A stretch of DNA of 64,000 nucleotides from Candidatus Kuenenia hertensis (GCA_021646465.1 SOET01000003.1:80680-144679); one strand, 5' to 3'. Counted from the first letter of the stretch, positions 17,833-27,681 are shown. The notes: a model not told the origin generated them from the sequence alone. Program-made: numbers and translations.

Positions 17833-18879
17833 ATGAAGAAAAATAAATTAATTGCAATGACTTGTCTGGTTCTTGGTATCCTTAATGCAATACTATCATT
17901 TACTTTCGCCGGGGGTTTGATTGATATGGCGTATGGGAGAGATATAAAATCAGACCGGTCAAATGAACCCATCCAGCCTATTCCTTTCCATTATGATGAT
18001 AACAGGGCAAAAACCGAATTAGGGAAAAAATTGTTTTTTGAACCAAGATTGTCCAAATCCGGATGGATTACGTGCAATTCCTGCCATAACCTTTCTACAG
18101 GCGGGGCGGATAATCTGCCGACTTCTATCGGACACAAGTGGATGCTTGGCCCGATAAACTCACCAACCGTCCTGAACTCAAAATTCAATCTGGCGCAATT
18201 CTGGGATGGCCGGGCAAAGGATTTAAAGGAACAGGCAAAGGGTCCCATAGCCAATCCTATGGAAATGGCTTCAAATCATGATTTAGCGGTAGAGGTATTG
18301 CAATCCATTCCGGAATACGTGCAATGGTTTAAAAAGGTCTACGGGGAGGAAAAGATCACCATTGATAACGTTGCCGATGCTATTGCGGCATTTGAAGAGA
18401 CGCTGGTTACTCCCAATTCGCGGTTTGATTTGTGGTTAAGGGGGTATGATAGAATTTCCGAAGTAGAGGAAGAAGGATACATTCTTTTCAAAGGAAAAGG
18501 CTGCATAGGCTGCCATAACGGGTTTGGAGTAGGGGGAAATGCCTTTCGAAAATTCGGCATTGCAAAACCCTATGACAAAGATACCCAGACGCTTGGGCGA
18601 TACAATGTTACAAAAGAAGAGAAGGATAAATACGTTTTCAAGGTACCGTTGCTTAGAAACATTGAGCTTACGGCGCCCTATTTTCATGATGCAAGTACAT
18701 GGAACCTGAGCGAAGCGGTAAATGTGATGGCGGAATATCAACTGGGAACCAAACTTACCGAAGATGAAACGAACAAGATTGTTGCATTTCTAAAAACCCT
18801 TACAGGGGATCAACCCGAAATTATTTTTCCCGTATTGCCGCCTTCAAATGCAAGCACCCCGAAGCCAAACCGGAACTGA
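17833..18879 (+). CDS. di-heme cytochrome c peroxidase, second copy
   Basis: 348 residues, highly similar to the preceding gene over its whole mature length, with CNSCH at 81-85 and CIGCH at 224-228. It has a separate signal sequence (hydrophobic N-terminal 25 residues) and a strong ribosome site AAAGGAGGACGC. The pair is a tandem duplication; the divergence is concentrated in the leader, the first 40 residues and the region before the second heme site. It is probably co-transcribed with the first copy. The substrate may be H2O2, or another role as in other MauG-like enzymes. Confidence 0.95.
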   Translation: MKKNKLIAMTCLVLGILNAILSFTFAGGLIDMAYGRDIKSDRSNEPIQPIPFHYDDNRAKTELGKKLFFEPRLSKSGWITCNSCHNLSTGGADNLPTSIGHKWMLGPINSPTVLNSKFNLAQFWDGRAKDLKEQAKGPIANPMEMASNHDLAVEVLQSIPEYVQWFKKVYGEEKITIDNVADAIAAFEETLVTPNSRFDLWLRGYDRISEVEEEGYILFKGKGCIGCHNGFGVGGNAFRKFGIAKPYDKDTQTLGRYNVTKEEKDKYVFKVPLLRNIELTAPYFHDASTWNLSEAVNVMAEYQLGTKLTEDETNKIVAFLKTLTGDQPEIIFPVLPPSNASTPKPNRN

Positions 18880-18928
18880 CCTTGTTTTTTAATGAGGCTT
18901 TCGGCGTCTTTCAATTAATGTTGTAGTA

Positions 18929-18944
18929 GCAAGGCGCGCCTTGC
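18929..18944. terminator. hairpin after the peroxidase pair
   Basis: GCAAGGCGCGCCTTGC is a perfect palindrome 50 bases past the second peroxidase stop, in the gap before the convergent thiC gene. It has no clear U-run, so either a weak terminator or a REP-type palindrome. Confidence 0.35.
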
Positions 18945-19075
18945 CACTAACATGAACGGTTCGAATTTCCCAAACGTTTAATAAGGCTTTGGCGATCTAT
19001 AGTACATATTTTTCAAAATATGCAGCTCTATTTGAAAAAGAAGCAGATGTAATATTTTAGAAATGACCGAATTTT

Positions 19076-20350
19076 TTATACTTTATCGCCAAGTTTAAAT
19101 ACGCAATACTCGGCACACATAGAACACACTTCTTCGTTTTTTGGCCTTCCTTTTTCACGGATACTTTTTGCGATAAGGGGATCAATACAGGTTTTAAATT
19201 GACCTTCCCAATCTCTGTTTTTTCTATAGTGCGACATTTTTTTATCCCACTCCCATGCTGATTTAACGCCTTTCACTATGTCTGCCGCATGGGCCGCTAT
19301 TCGTGCAACCATTACACCACTTCTGACATCTTCCGGGCCGGGAAGACTTAAATGTTCCGTTGGTGTTACGTAACATAAAAAATCGGCGCCGGCGGAAGCA
19401 GCGATAGAACCGCCAATTGCTGAAGTAATATGGTCATACCCCGGAGCAACATCGGTAACAATGGGGCCAAGCACGTAAAATGGCACTCCCTTGCAAAGTT
19501 CTTTCTGTAATTGAACGTGTGCAGTTATTTGATTGAGAGGTACATGTCCGGGGCCTTCAACGATAACCTGCACATCTGCTTCCAGAGTTTTCTGTGCGAG
19601 TTCCGCGAGAACGTTCAACTCATACACCTGCGCACGGTCAAAAGCATCTGCCAATGCGCCGGGCCTCATAGCGTCTCCCAAACTTATGGTTACATCATAT
19701 TCTTTTGCGATAGCCAATATTTCATCATATTGTTCATAGAGTGGATTTTCCTTTTCGTTGTGTACCATCCATTCCACCAGGAATGACCCTCCCCGGCTTA
19801 CAACGCCGCAAATACGCTTATTTTCACGTAAATGTTTTAACACGCCCTGTGTTGCACCGCAATGTACGGTTATAAAATCGACGCCGTCTTCACAATGCAA
19901 TTTTACGGCTTCAATCATACCATGCGGGGTCATATCGCAGATCGCCTGTTTTTTCCTCATGGCATCCACGGCAGCCTCATAGATTGGTACACTTCCAACA
20001 GAAACAGAAGCTGATTCAATAATTGTTTTCCGGATGCATCTCAAATCGCCGCCTGTGCTGAGGTCCATTACGGCATCAGCGCCTGCTTCCTCTGCTGCGC
20101 GCAATTTTTCTATTTCCTTCGCTATGTCAGCGTAATCTGCCGAGGTTCCGATATTGGCATTTACTTTGGTTTTAAGTCCGGCGCCGATACCACAGAATTT
20201 TGAAGCTTTCCGCTTGTGGTTTAAAGGAATAACAATCTTTCCTTCGGCAATACGTTTTCTTATGTATTCAGGTTCGAGTTCCTCGTTTTTTGCCACCTGA
20301 ATCATTTCTTTTGTTATATTATTTTTTCTGGCTTGCTGTAACTGTGTCAT
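19076..20350 (-). CDS. thiC: phosphomethylpyrimidine synthase ThiC
   Basis: 424 residues from MTQLQQARKNN. Radical SAM enzyme converting AIR to HMP phosphate in thiamine biosynthesis. Family segments seen: ADAVMDLSTGGDLRCIRKTI, FITVHCGATQG, VSRGGSFLVEWM, SLGDAMRPGALADAFDRAQ, EGPGHVPLNQI and LCYVTPTEHLSLPGPEDV. The iron-sulfur motif at the C-terminus is CSMCAEYC (spacing 2 and 3), the form seen in anaerobe-type short ThiC, rather than the spacing-4 form. The related BzaF (hydroxybenzimidazole synthase) has similar length, so that paralogue is an alternative. The start overlaps the end of rluB by about 30 bases. Confidence 0.9.
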   Translation of the reverse strand: MTQLQQARKNNITKEMIQVAKNEELEPEYIRKRIAEGKIVIPLNHKRKASKFCGIGAGLKTKVNANIGTSADYADIAKEIEKLRAAEEAGADAVMDLSTGGDLRCIRKTIIESASVSVGSVPIYEAAVDAMRKKQAICDMTPHGMIEAVKLHCEDGVDFITVHCGATQGVLKHLRENKRICGVVSRGGSFLVEWMVHNEKENPLYEQYDEILAIAKEYDVTISLGDAMRPGALADAFDRAQVYELNVLAELAQKTLEADVQVIVEGPGHVPLNQITAHVQLQKELCKGVPFYVLGPIVTDVAPGYDHITSAIGGSIAASAGADFLCYVTPTEHLSLPGPEDVRSGVMVARIAAHAADIVKGVKSAWEWDKKMSHYRKNRDWEGQFKTCIDPLIAKSIREKGRPKNEEVCSMCAEYCVFKLGDKV

Positions 20351-21101
20351 ATTCCTGTTTCCCGCGTTTGTTCTCAATAGGATTTTTTTCTGTCATTGAA
20401 TAAAGGCTTTTTATTTCCCGGTCGGTTAATTTTCTGTATTTACCCACTTTTAAACTTTGATCAGATAAGATGCCAATTTTTATCCTTTTCAGGGTTCTTA
20501 CTTTGTGCCCATACTCCGCAAGCATTCTTCGTATTTCTCTATTTTTCCCTTCATAGAGTATCATCTCAAACCTGCTTTTTTTCAGGCCACGATGCATGTT
20601 TTTTATTATAACCGGCTGCGTTTTACCAAAGGAAAGCCAAACACCGGATTGTAATGCCTTCATTGTTTCATTTGATAAATGTCCGTCAATCTCAACAAAA
20701 TATGTTTTACTAATCGCATATCTTGGATGTGATAGTTTGTTAGAGAGATCCCCGTCGTTCGTGATAATAATCAGGCCTTCGCTTTGCTTATCAAGTCTTC
20801 CGATGGTATATAATCTTTGCTTTACATTCTTTATTATATCAATTGCCTTCAGACGGTTTAATTCATCGTAGTTGGTACACAAATAACCTTTCGGTTTGTT
20901 CAATAGATAATAAATTTTACATTCAGGCTTGATTAACATCCCGTCACAATAAATCCTGTTTTTTTCTGCATCTACAATGGTACCTAAAGCAGTAACTCTT
21001 TTGCCGTCAACAGTTACCCGTCCTTCTAAAATAATATTTTCACATTCGCGGCGGGAGCCGATGCCCGCGCTTGCTAATACTTTTTGTAAGCGTTCTTGCA
21101 T
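20319..21101 (-). CDS. rluB: RluB/RsuA-family 23S/16S rRNA pseudouridine synthase
   Basis: 260 residues. S4 domain first (LQKVLASAGIGSRRECENII), then the catalytic domain with YLLNKPKGYLCT, the motif II GRLDKQSEGLIIITNDG containing the catalytic Asp, and GKNREIRRMLAEYGHKV near the end. It converts uridine to pseudouridine in rRNA. Whether the target is 23S (RluB) or 16S (RsuA) cannot be settled from sequence alone. The last codons overlap the start of thiC, which suggests co-transcription. Confidence 0.92.
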   Translation of the reverse strand: MQERLQKVLASAGIGSRRECENIILEGRVTVDGKRVTALGTIVDAEKNRIYCDGMLIKPECKIYYLLNKPKGYLCTNYDELNRLKAIDIIKNVKQRLYTIGRLDKQSEGLIIITNDGDLSNKLSHPRYAISKTYFVEIDGHLSNETMKALQSGVWLSFGKTQPVIIKNMHRGLKKSRFEMILYEGKNREIRRMLAEYGHKVRTLKRIKIGILSDQSLKVGKYRKLTDREIKSLYSMTEKNPIENKRGKQEYDTVTASQKK

Positions 21102-21207
21102 TTCAGTAGTTATGATAAAATGGTTTTTGAATGATTAATCGTGGTGCGGATATTTTATGTATGTGTTAATTTTACCGCATGAACCAGAAAAAACGTATAG
21201 ATAAAAA

Positions 21208-22923
21208 TTAAATTTTTGCTTTTGTTTTTTTCTTTGCGTCACGCAGCATTTCCCTTGCCTGTTTTCTGGTGATATCAGTTTTCTCAGTACCTCTGATCAT
21301 ATCGGCAATTTCTTCTATACGATGTTCGCCGGTTAAATTTTCAATGGTAGAGTAGGTTTTCCCCTTTTTTACAAATTTGGTAACTTTCCAGTGTTCATCC
21401 GCATAACTTGCAATCTGGGGAAGATGTGTAATACAGATGACCTGATGTGATTTGGCAATGCTGCTTAATTTTTCTCCGATTACTTCGCCCATTCTTCCAC
21501 CGATATTTGCATCAATTTCGTCAAAAACCAGAACGGGCGTTTTGTCAACTTTGGCAAGCTGATGTTTTAATGCCAGCATTACCCTTGAAATTTCTCCCCC
21601 CGACGCTATTTTTCTCAATGGTTTTAAACTTTCTCCGGGATTCGGAGAAATAAGAAAGTCTATTTGCGTGAGTCCCGAGCTGTTTGTATCTAAAACAGAA
21701 ACTTCTCCGTTGTCATGCAGGAAAGGAGATTTGATTTCTACTTGAAATTCACCATGCGGAATACCCAAATCCCCCAATTCCCTGTTGATTAAAGGCGCAA
21801 GTTTTTCTGCCACAGAGAGGCGTTTTTTGTTTAATTCGCGACCCTTTTGCTTTAACAATTTTAATAAGGCTGCAAACTCTTCATCCAGGCGTTCAACGTT
21901 CGATCCTTCATCAGAAAGTTGTTTTAATTTTGTTTCTGTCTCATTCCGGTATGATAAAACATCTTCTATTGTATTTCCATATTTTGATGTTAGTTTCCTG
22001 ATGGTATCCAGGCGTTCTTCTATATATGACAGTTTTTGCGGATCATAGCTGAAGTTTTCCTTATATTTACCTAAGGAAAAAGCAATATCTTCAATTTGGT
22101 ACAGGGATTGGCTGCAGGAGTCGGATATTTTGCCCAGGTCTTCATCGAATTTTGCTACCGATTGTATTTCGCGGGTAATCGATTTTAATGTATCATAAAT
22201 AGCATCTGAGGCTTCGTAGAGTTGTGAATAACATGATGAGGCGACATTATAGATCTTTTCTGCGTTGTTGAGGATGCTTTTTTCCTTTTCTAGTTCTTCC
22301 TTTTCTCCTGCCCTGAGTTGTGCCTTTTCTATTTCTTCGATCTGAAAGGAATACAAATCGATTTTTTCTCTTCTCTCATGTTGGTTGTTTTTTAATTCGT
22401 CAAGTAATGCGACCTTTTCTTTTATCTGTTTATGGAGCGATGAAAACTCTTCCCGTAAGGGAGAGATACCCCCAAAATCATCCAGGATATAGAGTTGATT
22501 GATTCCCCGCAATAACGTTTCATGCTCATGCTGGCCATGTATATTGACTAATGATTCTCCAATCTCCTTTAGGGTGGTCACTGTGATAGGAACATTATTT
22601 AAGCGGCATCTGCTCCGTCCGTTGGAATCAATGCTTCTTTGGACAAGAAGTTCTTCTTCAAGGTTTGTACTATCTAAAAGCTTCTTAAAATATTCCAGCA
22701 AAGAACCGTCTTTTACGTAAAATTTACCAATAACCGTTGCTTCATCTTTGCCGTTTCTCACAATGTCCTGGGTAAAACGTCCGCCAAGAATGAAATTTAA
22801 AGCGCCAATTACGAGAGATTTTCCTACCCCTGTAGCACCGCTGAATACATTTAACTGTTCGCTGAGCTTAATGGTAACTTTATCTATTAATACAAAATTG
22901 GAAATATATAATTCTTGCAGCAC
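21208..22923 (-). CDS. recN: DNA repair protein RecN
   Basis: 571 residues, normal for RecN, an SMC-like ATPase of double-strand break repair. Walker A is GATGVGKSLVIGAL near residue 35. A long coiled-coil middle follows, then the ABC signature KIASGGEISRVMLALK, Walker B VLVFDEIDANIGGR and the switch histidine in QVICITHLPQIASYAD. The start MLQELYISNFVLIDKVT is typical. It lies between rluB and a tRNA-binding protein on the same strand. Confidence 0.96.
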   Translation of the reverse strand: MLQELYISNFVLIDKVTIKLSEQLNVFSGATGVGKSLVIGALNFILGGRFTQDIVRNGKDEATVIGKFYVKDGSLLEYFKKLLDSTNLEEELLVQRSIDSNGRSRCRLNNVPITVTTLKEIGESLVNIHGQHEHETLLRGINQLYILDDFGGISPLREEFSSLHKQIKEKVALLDELKNNQHERREKIDLYSFQIEEIEKAQLRAGEKEELEKEKSILNNAEKIYNVASSCYSQLYEASDAIYDTLKSITREIQSVAKFDEDLGKISDSCSQSLYQIEDIAFSLGKYKENFSYDPQKLSYIEERLDTIRKLTSKYGNTIEDVLSYRNETETKLKQLSDEGSNVERLDEEFAALLKLLKQKGRELNKKRLSVAEKLAPLINRELGDLGIPHGEFQVEIKSPFLHDNGEVSVLDTNSSGLTQIDFLISPNPGESLKPLRKIASGGEISRVMLALKHQLAKVDKTPVLVFDEIDANIGGRMGEVIGEKLSSIAKSHQVICITHLPQIASYADEHWKVTKFVKKGKTYSTIENLTGEHRIEEIADMIRGTEKTDITRKQAREMLRDAKKKTKAKI

Positions 22924-22959
22924 AGGACACCACTATACCATATTTCTGCAAAATAGGAT

Positions 22960-23286
22960 TTATTGGATTCTGGAACCGGGTTGGACGTTTTTTTCTGTTG
23001 TTATGATTGCTAATTTTTCTGTATCTTTTGCGGCAAGTAACATACCTTGACTTTCAATTCCCCGAATGACAGAAGGGGCAAGGTTATTCACGATGACAAT
23101 TTGTTTCCCGATAAGTTCTTCTGGCGAGTAGTAGTTTTTAATCCCGGCGACAATTTGCCTTTCCTGATTTTCATCCCCAACATCAATCTTCAATATTAAC
23201 AATTTGTCGGCGTTTGGATGAGGTTCAACATGTTTTATTACAGCAATCCGTAAGTCTACTCTTAAAAAATCTTCAATCGATATCAT
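22960..23286 (-). CDS. tRNA-binding (EMAP/CsaA-type) domain protein
   Basis: 108 residues from MISIEDFLRVDLRI, with AAAGGA placed before this ATG. OB-fold tRNA-binding domain: VDLRIAVIKHVEPHPNADKL, VAGIKNYYSPEELIGKQIV, NLAPSVIRGIESQGMLLAA. This is the same domain as the C-terminus of methionyl-tRNA synthetase; here it stands alone, as in CsaA or split MetG beta subunits. It probably binds structured RNA or assists MetRS. It follows truA and precedes recN. Confidence 0.9.
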   Translation of the reverse strand: MISIEDFLRVDLRIAVIKHVEPHPNADKLLILKIDVGDENQERQIVAGIKNYYSPEELIGKQIVIVNNLAPSVIRGIESQGMLLAAKDTEKLAIITTEKNVQPGSRIQ

Positions 23287-23353
23287 TATGAATCCTTTCA
23301 AAAATTTTCATGACTATAGCCCATTTTAAAATGTATGTCAACGAATTACGTGT

Positions 23354-24094
23354 TTAATATTTTACTTCTTTAAGGCATAATCCTTTGGCTGGTACAGTCG
23401 GGCCGGCAAGTTTTCTGCTTCTTATATCTAAAAGAGTTCTTATATGAGAGATGTCCATTTCACCGCGACCTATCTCTAAGAGCGTCCCAACAATCGCCCT
23501 TACCATTTTGTATAAAAACCCGTCTGCTTCAACAATAAAATAAATATATCTTCCTTCTTTTTTAATTTCCAGGCGCTTGATTGTTCGTATTCTGTTTTTA
23601 TCGGTCAAAGCCTTTGTGGTGAAAGAAGTAAAATCATGGGTACCGATAAGGTGTTGTGTGGCCATGATCATTTTAGACATATCTAATGGGAAACCATACG
23701 TATAACAAAAATTACGATTCAGGGAAGTTCTTAGCCAATCATTCAGCAATGTATATTGATAAATTTTTGATTTAGCGCTGTACCTTGCATGAAAGTTGTC
23801 TTCCACGTCTTTAACTTCTTTTACTGTGATATCTTGTGGTAAGTAGAAATTTATTGCCCGCAAGAGTTGTTTTGCAGGAATGGACGAGTACGTTGTAAAA
23901 TTAGCAACCTGGCCAAGGGCGTGTACTCCGGCATCGGTCCTGCCTGCGCCGTGTATTTTCACGTCTTCCTGGAGGACTTTACGTACTGCATTCGTGAGGG
24001 TTTCCTGTACCGTATTGGCATTTTTTTGCCATTGCCAGCCTGCATAATGGGTACCTTCGTATTCGATAAGAAGGCATACATTACGCGTAATCAT
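23354..24094 (-). CDS. truA: tRNA pseudouridine(38-40) synthase TruA
   Basis: 246 residues. Characteristic motifs: IEYEGTHYAGWQWQKN at the start, the catalytic GRTDAGVHALGQVANF with its Asp, SAKSKIYQYTL, GTHDFTSFT and VEADGFLYKMVRAIVGTL. It modifies U38-40 in the anticodon arm. Transcribed divergently from ridA. Confidence 0.96.
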   Translation of the reverse strand: MITRNVCLLIEYEGTHYAGWQWQKNANTVQETLTNAVRKVLQEDVKIHGAGRTDAGVHALGQVANFTTYSSIPAKQLLRAINFYLPQDITVKEVKDVEDNFHARYSAKSKIYQYTLLNDWLRTSLNRNFCYTYGFPLDMSKMIMATQHLIGTHDFTSFTTKALTDKNRIRTIKRLEIKKEGRYIYFIVEADGFLYKMVRAIVGTLLEIGRGEMDISHIRTLLDIRSRKLAGPTVPAKGLCLKEVKY

Positions 24095-24287
24095 TGAATA
24101 AAGATTTCCTATGATTTAAAAGTAAATAAAAGATTAAAATTCGCAGGAAAAATTCTTTTGCCACTTAACTATAAAAAGATATACTTGTAAAGAACATGAC
24201 CGGATTTTGGTATATGAACAAACATTACACATACAGTAGGATTGAAGCACAAAAGACTACTGCAATCAATGAAAAAAGAGATAAAAA

Positions 24288-24671
24288 ATGGGAAAAATTG
24301 TAATTTCAACAAAAAAAGCTCCGGCAGCCATAGGTCCATATTCACAGGCGGTCAAAGCAGGTGATCTTGTATTTGTTTCCGGACAAATTCCTATAATACC
24401 CGAGACCTCGGAAATATTACAGGGTGACGCAAGCGCCCAAACAAGGCAGATTTTAGAGAATTTAAAAAATATATTGGAAGCGGCAGGCACATCTTTGGAT
24501 AAGGTGGTCAAGACGACTATTTTTATGAAGGATTTGAATGATTATGCAGCGGTAAATGACGTCTATAAGGAATTTTTTCAAAATGAACCGCCGGCACGAG
24601 CGGCGGTTCAGGTATCCAGGCTGCCGAAGGATGTTGCTATAGAAATTGAAGCCATTGCAACTGCTGATTAA
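24288..24671 (+). CDS. ridA: RidA family reactive imine deaminase
   Basis: 127 residues with the RidA/YjgF signature: [58 protein letters not shown], and the C-terminal [20 protein letters not shown] containing the conserved arginine of the active site. It hydrolyses enamine/imine by-products of PLP enzymes. A stand-alone gene. Confidence 0.96.
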   Translation: MGKIVISTKKAPAAIGPYSQAVKAGDLVFVSGQIPIIPETSEILQGDASAQTRQILENLKNILEAAGTSLDKVVKTTIFMKDLNDYAAVNDVYKEFFQNEPPARAAVQVSRLPKDVAIEIEAIATAD

Positions 24672-24784
24672 AAAGAAATTTGACTTGTGTTGCTAAAACT
24701 GATAACATCAAGACTTGCGATAATTATCGCAAAGATAATTTTTTATAACCATAGTTAATTTTTTTATAGTACCCGATTCAATTC

Positions 24785-26530
24785 ATGTTGAATATCACAT
24801 CAAAAACACAGCGAAGAGAGATATATCCGGAAGTAGTAAGTTTGTTGAATAATTCGAAAAGGTTCTTCGAACGAATAGGCATTACAGAAATGGAGAAACG
24901 GGTAGAAGAAATGCGTACTCAATTGGAAGAGCCTTTTTACCTGCTGGTAGCAGGCGAATATAATTCCGGTAAATCAAGCTTTATTAATGCTATGTGTGGA
25001 GAACGTGTTTTAATAGATGGGCCGACTCCTACCACGAACAGAATTACTTTACTGAGCTATGGAGACAAAGTTGAAGTAAAAGAAGTAGGGGATCATTTAT
25101 GCCGGGCAACATATCCGTTGGAAGTTTTAAAAGACGTCACTTTGGTAGATACGCCCGGAACAAATTCTATTATTTTGGAACATTCAGCGCTAACGGAAGG
25201 TTTTGTGCACAGGGCAGAACTCGTTCTTTTTGTTACTTCCGCAGATCACCCTTTTACCGAAAGCGAACGACAGTTTTTGCAATTCTTAAAGGGAAAATGG
25301 GGGCGAAAGGTTCTGTTTATACTGAATAAAATTGATTTAAAGTCACCGAAAGAGCTGATTGACATTATAACGTTTTTAGAGAAAAATTGCTACCGCCTGC
25401 TGGGTTTTGAGCCGAAAGTTTTAGCCGTTTCAGCCAAGGAAGCATACAAGGCGCGAAGCGAAAACAATGAAGCCTTGCTGAAACAGAGCGGTATTGAAGA
25501 GGTTGAGGCCTTTATGTTTGAAAAACTCGACCTTGATACAAAAATAGATTTCAAGCTGGTAAGTCCTTTAAAATATTTATTTAATGTCTTTACGGAACTC
25601 CAGCAGCAACTCAGCGAAAAAGTTAATAAATGTAATACGGATATTAAAAGCATTGAAAGATTTGAAACGCGCCTGAAAAACAAAAAACAGGATATGCAGG
25701 AATACACGTTAAAATATAAAGATGAAATTAAGCTGGTATTTTCACGATTAAAAGAAAAGCTTGATAATTTTTTAAACACATATGTTACTGCTAAATCAGT
25801 TGTTATGTCAAAAATAGGGAGAGAGAAACTGAATGACCGGTTTAAAAGAGAAGTGTATGGACTTTTAAACCCACAAACTGATTTAGACCGTATTATTGAT
25901 GATGTTGTGGATTATGTTGCACGAAATAACCGTTCATTGTGGGACATGGCAAGAGATCATATTGAGAAGGAAGTCGGCTATGATCGCATGGCGGGTAACT
26001 TAGTAAACGGGCATGTTGAACGCCATTATGATGATCGCAAACATGAAATTGAAGTTGCATTGAAGACACGTTCCAAAGAGTTCAGGGAATTGGATACGGA
26101 GCGTGAATCGGAAAGGCTTAATGGTTTGGTGCAGGCAGGTTTTATCAGTTTTTTACTTATTGAAGCATTTGCGATAGGTATCGGTGTGGGTATTACAATG
26201 ATGTTTTCCTGGATTGTACCGCCTCCTGTAACGATTGGTATTTCAGTAGCATTGGCTTTTTTTGGGTTGGCTGTTTTTCCTCAAAAGCGTAAAACCTTTA
26301 GGAATGAATTTTTAAGGCGAACAGATGTTATCTGTGAACGTTTTGTAGAGTTTATGAAATTTGAGATTAATAAGGCGATTGATCGTGTAATTGAAGATAT
26401 AAGCAACAATATTTCATCTTACCGTGACCTCCGGTGGACGGAAAGGGAAGAAACGGTAAGACAAGTTTCGGAAATAAATGCATTGTTGGAGAATGTAAAA
26501 AATCTTATGCGAAAGAGTGGTCTTAGTTAA
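24785..26530 (+). CDS. bacterial dynamin-like GTPase
   Basis: 581 residues. G1 is VAGEYNSGKSSFINA near residue 60, G2 threonines in GPTPTTNRIT, G3 LVDTPGTNS, G4 ILNKIDLKS. The middle is long, helical and coiled-coil (residues 270-430), then two adjacent membrane segments around 448-495 (FISFLLIEAFAIGIGVGI and VTIGISVALAFFGLAVF), and a final helical region. This architecture (GTPase, stalk, paired hydrophobic paddle) is that of bacterial dynamin-like proteins that remodel membranes. In a cell with an internal membrane compartment this is of interest, but the role is unknown. Confidence 0.88.
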   Translation: MLNITSKTQRREIYPEVVSLLNNSKRFFERIGITEMEKRVEEMRTQLEEPFYLLVAGEYNSGKSSFINAMCGERVLIDGPTPTTNRITLLSYGDKVEVKEVGDHLCRATYPLEVLKDVTLVDTPGTNSIILEHSALTEGFVHRAELVLFVTSADHPFTESERQFLQFLKGKWGRKVLFILNKIDLKSPKELIDIITFLEKNCYRLLGFEPKVLAVSAKEAYKARSENNEALLKQSGIEEVEAFMFEKLDLDTKIDFKLVSPLKYLFNVFTELQQQLSEKVNKCNTDIKSIERFETRLKNKKQDMQEYTLKYKDEIKLVFSRLKEKLDNFLNTYVTAKSVVMSKIGREKLNDRFKREVYGLLNPQTDLDRIIDDVVDYVARNNRSLWDMARDHIEKEVGYDRMAGNLVNGHVERHYDDRKHEIEVALKTRSKEFRELDTERESERLNGLVQAGFISFLLIEAFAIGIGVGITMMFSWIVPPPVTIGISVALAFFGLAVFPQKRKTFRNEFLRRTDVICERFVEFMKFEINKAIDRVIEDISNNISSYRDLRWTEREETVRQVSEINALLENVKNLMRKSGLS

Positions 26531-26566
26531 AGGAAAAGGAATCGGAGTAATTGGGAATTATTTTGT

Positions 26567-27043
26567 ATGCTCTTTGGGATTGGATATGATATTCATAGAC
26601 TCGTTGAAAACCGAAAGCTTATATTGGGAGGAATTACGTTTGATTATCACTTAGGTTTGCTTGGCCATTCAGATGCGGATGTGGTTATTCATGCCATCTG
26701 CGATGCGTTGTTAGGGGCTGCAGCACTGGGTGATATCGGAGAACATTTTCCTGATACAGATGAGAAATGGAAAGATGTTTCCAGTTCGGTTCTCCTTTTA
26801 AAAGTCGTTGATCTTTTGAAAGAAGGTAATTTTAAAATTAATAATATTGACGTTGTCATTCTTGCACAGAAACCAAAAATAGGTTTGAGAAAACACGAAA
26901 TAAAAAATAATATAGCAAAATTGTTGCATTTGGAAGTAAACAGAGTAAATATCAAAGCAACAACAATGGAAGGTGTAGGTGCGATTGGTCGCGGTGAAGC
27001 AATTGCAGTTCAGTCAATAGCGAGTTTGCACGAAAATAGTTAA
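26567..27043 (+). CDS. ispF: 2-C-methyl-D-erythritol 2,4-cyclodiphosphate synthase
   Basis: 158 residues. GYDIHRLVENRKLILGG (metal ligands Asp and His), LGHSDADVVIHAICDALLGA, GDIGEHFPDTD and the C-terminal ATTMEGVGAIGRGEAI are all family signatures. It forms MEcPP in the non-mevalonate isoprenoid pathway. Positioned 36 bases after the dynamin-like gene and probably in one operon with the following membrane protein. Confidence 0.97.
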   Translation: MLFGIGYDIHRLVENRKLILGGITFDYHLGLLGHSDADVVIHAICDALLGAAALGDIGEHFPDTDEKWKDVSSSVLLLKVVDLLKEGNFKINNIDVVILAQKPKIGLRKHEIKNNIAKLLHLEVNRVNIKATTMEGVGAIGRGEAIAVQSIASLHENS

Positions 27044-27066
27044 TTAAATTATAAGGCTACATAACT

Positions 27067-27627
27067 ATGGCGATTTGGAAGAGAAAGAAGAAAAAACCTG
27101 AAGAGGAAGCAGTTGACGATACCGCTCAACAGGAATTAAAAACAGAAGAAATAGATAAAGAAGATGTTGCTCTTGCCCAATCTGTAATAGAAACAGAAAG
27201 TCCTGCCTTAGAGGAAAGACTAACGGAAGAAACGGGTTTTGAAGAGCCATTAGCGCCTGAAATTGAGATAACGCCGCAGGATGATTTAAGTAGCGGGGTA
27301 ATTCTGCGCGGCAAAAAAATTTCAGGTAAGTTCAGGAAAGGGTTTTGGGGATTAATTTCCATCTTCGTATTGCCTCCTGTTTTAATGTTCGCGTTTGGAA
27401 TTCTCGTCATTGTATTTATGTTAATCTTTCCTATACTGGCGGTAATTTTGGTTACGTCAGTACCTGTGGTTTTCGTTACTTTATCTGTCTTAATCATAGC
27501 ATTTCCCGTAATATTCCCTTTACTTGTTGTTTTTTTACTTATTACGGGGAAAGGACGGCTATTAGTTGCTTCTGAAGGGAGATGGATTGGAATCGAAATG
27601 TTCGGAAAGAGTTATTCTTTGAAATAA
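27067..27627 (+). CDS. membrane protein of unknown function
   Basis: 186 residues. The N-terminal 85 residues are highly charged and acidic (KRKKKKPEEEAVDDTAQQEL and on). Then two or three hydrophobic stretches between about residues 97 and 160 (FVLPPVLMFAFGILVIVFML; LIIAFPVIFPLLVVFLLI), then a short soluble tail. No family is recognised. It lies 23 bases behind ispF. Confidence 0.7.
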   Translation: MAIWKRKKKKPEEEAVDDTAQQELKTEEIDKEDVALAQSVIETESPALEERLTEETGFEEPLAPEIEITPQDDLSSGVILRGKKISGKFRKGFWGLISIFVLPPVLMFAFGILVIVFMLIFPILAVILVTSVPVVFVTLSVLIIAFPVIFPLLVVFLLITGKGRLLVASEGRWIGIEMFGKSYSLK

Positions 27628-27654
27628 ATATTTCTGTAAGGAAATTCAATATGG

Positions 27655-27681
27655 GTAGGGTTGAAGATTTTCAACCCCTAC
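27655..27681. terminator. hairpin between convergent genes
   Basis: GTAGGGTTGAA-GATT-TTCAACCCCTAC folds into a nearly perfect stem between the plus-strand membrane protein and minus-strand serS. A similar fold (GGGCTAAAGATTTTCAGCCC) occurs near 59994, so it may also be a dispersed repeat. No strong U-run on either side. Confidence 0.4.
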
